A stretch of 8,866 nt of DNA from Desulfovibrionaceae bacterium (GTDB taxonomy: Bacteria; Desulfobacterota; Desulfovibrionia; Desulfovibrionales; Desulfovibrionaceae): NCBI GenBank assembly GCA_030539415.1, contig JAUNSE010000059.1, positions 1 to 8,866 on the forward strand, given 5' to 3'. Positions 7,587-8,866 of the stretch are shown here, one piece after another. How positions within the stretch are numbered: position 1 is the first letter of the stretch; each line of letters opens with the position of its first letter. The position numbers and the translations under genes are program-made. The notes under the pieces are model-generated. The model was not told where the DNA came from and did not search any database. It saw nothing but the letters and a program-made list of their open reading frames with translations.

Positions 7587-8866
7587 GGTTTCCTCCCTGT
7601 CCGCCGCCGCGGCGGAACAGTCCTTTGGCCAGGTCGGTGATGGTCTGCACCGAGCCCGGCATGACAATGGGTTTGAAGCCCAGGCGCTTCGCCTGATTCA
7701 GGCGCTGCTCCTGGCAGGAGACGGGGCGGATCTGGCCGTTGAGGTCCATCTCGCCGAAGAAGACCGCCTTTTCTGGCACCGGCAGGTCGTAGAAGGAGGA
7801 GAGCACGGCCGTCGCCACGCCCAGATCCAGGCCGGGGTCCTGCAGGCGCACGCCGCCGCCCACCTTGGCGTAGATGTCCGCATGGGAGAAGTTGAGGCGC
7901 AGGCGCTTCTCGAGCACGGCCAGAATCAGGTTCAGGCGGTTGGTGTCGAAGCCCAGGGCCGCGCGGCGCGGGATGGAGAAGCAGGAGCTGGTGGCCAGCG
8001 CCTGCACCTCCACGGCCAGGGGGCGGCGCCCCTCGCAGGCCATGACCACGGCCGTGCCGGACAGGAAGGGATTGCGGTCCTCCAGAAAGAAGGTGGACGG
8101 GTCGGCCACAATCTCCATGCCGTCCTGGCCCATGCGGAAGACCAGCATCTCGTCGCTGGGGCCGAAGCGGTTCTTGGAGACGCGCATGAGGCGGAAGGCC
8201 TGGCGGCGGTCGCCCTCCAGGGAGATCACCGTGTCGACCATGTGCTCGAGCACCCTGGGACCGGCCAGGGCGCCCTCCTTGGTGACATGGCCCACCAGGA
8301 TGCCGGCGACCTGGAGGGAGCGGCAGGCCTCGATGACGGAGGAGGCCACGGCGCGCACCTGGTTCACGTTGCCGGGCAGGCGCTCCACCTCGGTGCAGGC
8401 CACGGTCTGCACCGAGTCCAGAATGAGCAGGGCGGGTCTTGTCTCGCCCAGGGCCTTGATGACGTCGTCGCAGCTGGCCGTGGCGATGGCCAGCAGATTG
8501 TCGTTCAGCACCCTGAGGCGCTCGCCGCGGCGGCGTATCTGGGCCAGGGTCTCCTCGCCGGAGGCGTAGAGCACCCGGCGGCCCTGCGCGGAGACGTGGC
8601 CGGCCACCTGCAGGAGCAGGGTGGACTTGCCGATGCCGGGCTCGCCGCCGGCCAGGGTGACGGCGCCGGGCACAAGGCCCGCGCCGAGCAGGCGGTCCAG
8701 GGGCCCCAGGCCCGAGGAGAAGGGCTTCATGCCGTCCTCGACGGCGTCCTGAAGGCGCATGACGGAAGGCGGGCGCAGGCCCGAGACCGCGGGAACAGGC
8801 CCCTGACGCACGGTTTCTTCTGTCAGGGTGTTCCACTGGCCGCATTTGGGGCACTGGCCGAGCCAC
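7579..8866 (-). CDS. radA: DNA repair protein RadA, 5' end outside the window
   Basis: RadA (Sms) is a RecA-like ATPase that promotes branch migration in recombinational repair. The visible 428 codons begin inside the N-terminal zinc finger: WLGQCPKCGQWNTL, the second Cys pair of C4, at residues 1-14 of the visible part. Only about 25-30 residues should be missing. Walker A GGEPGIGKST is at visible residues 73-82. The RadA-specific KNRFG motif is present (RVSKNRFG), and the Lon-like C-terminal domain follows (VGGGVRLQDPGLDLGVATAVL, FGEMDLNGQIRP). GTG 8811 opens a shorter frame, but choosing it would cut off the visible zinc-finger half, so the gene is read as open at the edge. The next gene starts before its stop codon, which suggests one transcript. 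An overlapping 532-codon frame on the same strand is a frame-shadow. Confidence 0.96.
   Translation of the reverse strand, partial: WLGQCPKCGQWNTLTEETVRQGPVPAVSGLRPPSVMRLQDAVEDGMKPFSSGLGPLDRLLGAGLVPGAVTLAGGEPGIGKSTLLLQVAGHVSAQGRRVLYASGEETLAQIRRRGERLRVLNDNLLAIATASCDDVIKALGETRPALLILDSVQTVACTEVERLPGNVNQVRAVASSVIEACRSLQVAGILVGHVTKEGALAGPRVLEHMVDTVISLEGDRRQAFRLMRVSKNRFGPSDEMLVFRMGQDGMEIVADPSTFFLEDRNPFLSGTAVVMACEGRRPLAVEVQALATSSCFSIPRRAALGFDTNRLNLILAVLEKRLRLNFSHADIYAKVGGGVRLQDPGLDLGVATAVLSSFYDLPVPEKAVFFGEMDLNGQIRPVSCQEQRLNQAKRLGFKPIVMPGSVQTITDLAKGLFRRGGGQGGNRG

Noticed and set aside
7268..8866. 532-codon minus-strand frame over radA
   Set aside because: It is frame-shifted relative to radA, is rich in Arg/Pro/Gly, and has none of the radA motifs.

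Overview
The window is mostly GC-rich coding DNA from a Gram-negative bacterium. The TolC-type outer-membrane protein with a signal peptide, the gene run radA - CYTH - clpS - clpA - aat, and the base composition together suggest a deltaproteobacterium of the Desulfovibrio type. That placement is inferred from gene content and order only; no rRNA or other phylogenetic marker is present.

Layout. (1) Bases 1-832, minus strand: the N-terminal 277 codons of a gene that leaves the window at its 3' end. It encodes about four tandem copies, roughly 74 residues apart, of a module resembling the start of YgjP-type (DUF45) metallopeptidases. (2) Bases 833-1534: a 702-bp divergent intergenic region. Its first half is strikingly AT-rich and holds phased A-tracts, a plausible sigma-70 promoter and a 50-bp imperfect dyad lying over that promoter. 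Its second half is GC-rich and holds a series of RNA hairpins, one followed by a T-rich run like an intrinsic terminator. (3) Bases 1535-2905, plus strand: a complete TolC-family outer-membrane channel protein with a clear signal peptide. (4) Bases 2906-3116: a convergent intergenic region with two strong hairpins. (5) Bases 3117-8866, minus strand: radA (5' end cut by the window), a CYTH-domain protein overlapping radA by 8 nt, then clpS, clpA and aat, with aat overlapping the clpA stop codon by one base.

How the genes work together. Aat adds Leu or Phe to N-terminal Lys or Arg of proteins, ClpS recognises the resulting N-degron, and ClpA unfolds the substrate for ClpP. The last three genes therefore make up the bacterial N-degron pathway in one transcription unit, apart from ClpP. 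RadA (a RecA-like repair and branch-migration ATPase) and the CYTH protein (class IV adenylate cyclase or triphosphate hydrolase type) form a coupled pair upstream. A C-rich, G-poor stretch between the CYTH gene and clpS may separate the two units. The TolC protein has no inner-membrane partner in the window.

Most of the window is ordinary housekeeping DNA. The parts most worth a second look are the YgjP-like tandem repeat protein, the dyad and structured leader before tolC, and the accessory extensions and linkers in Aat and ClpA.
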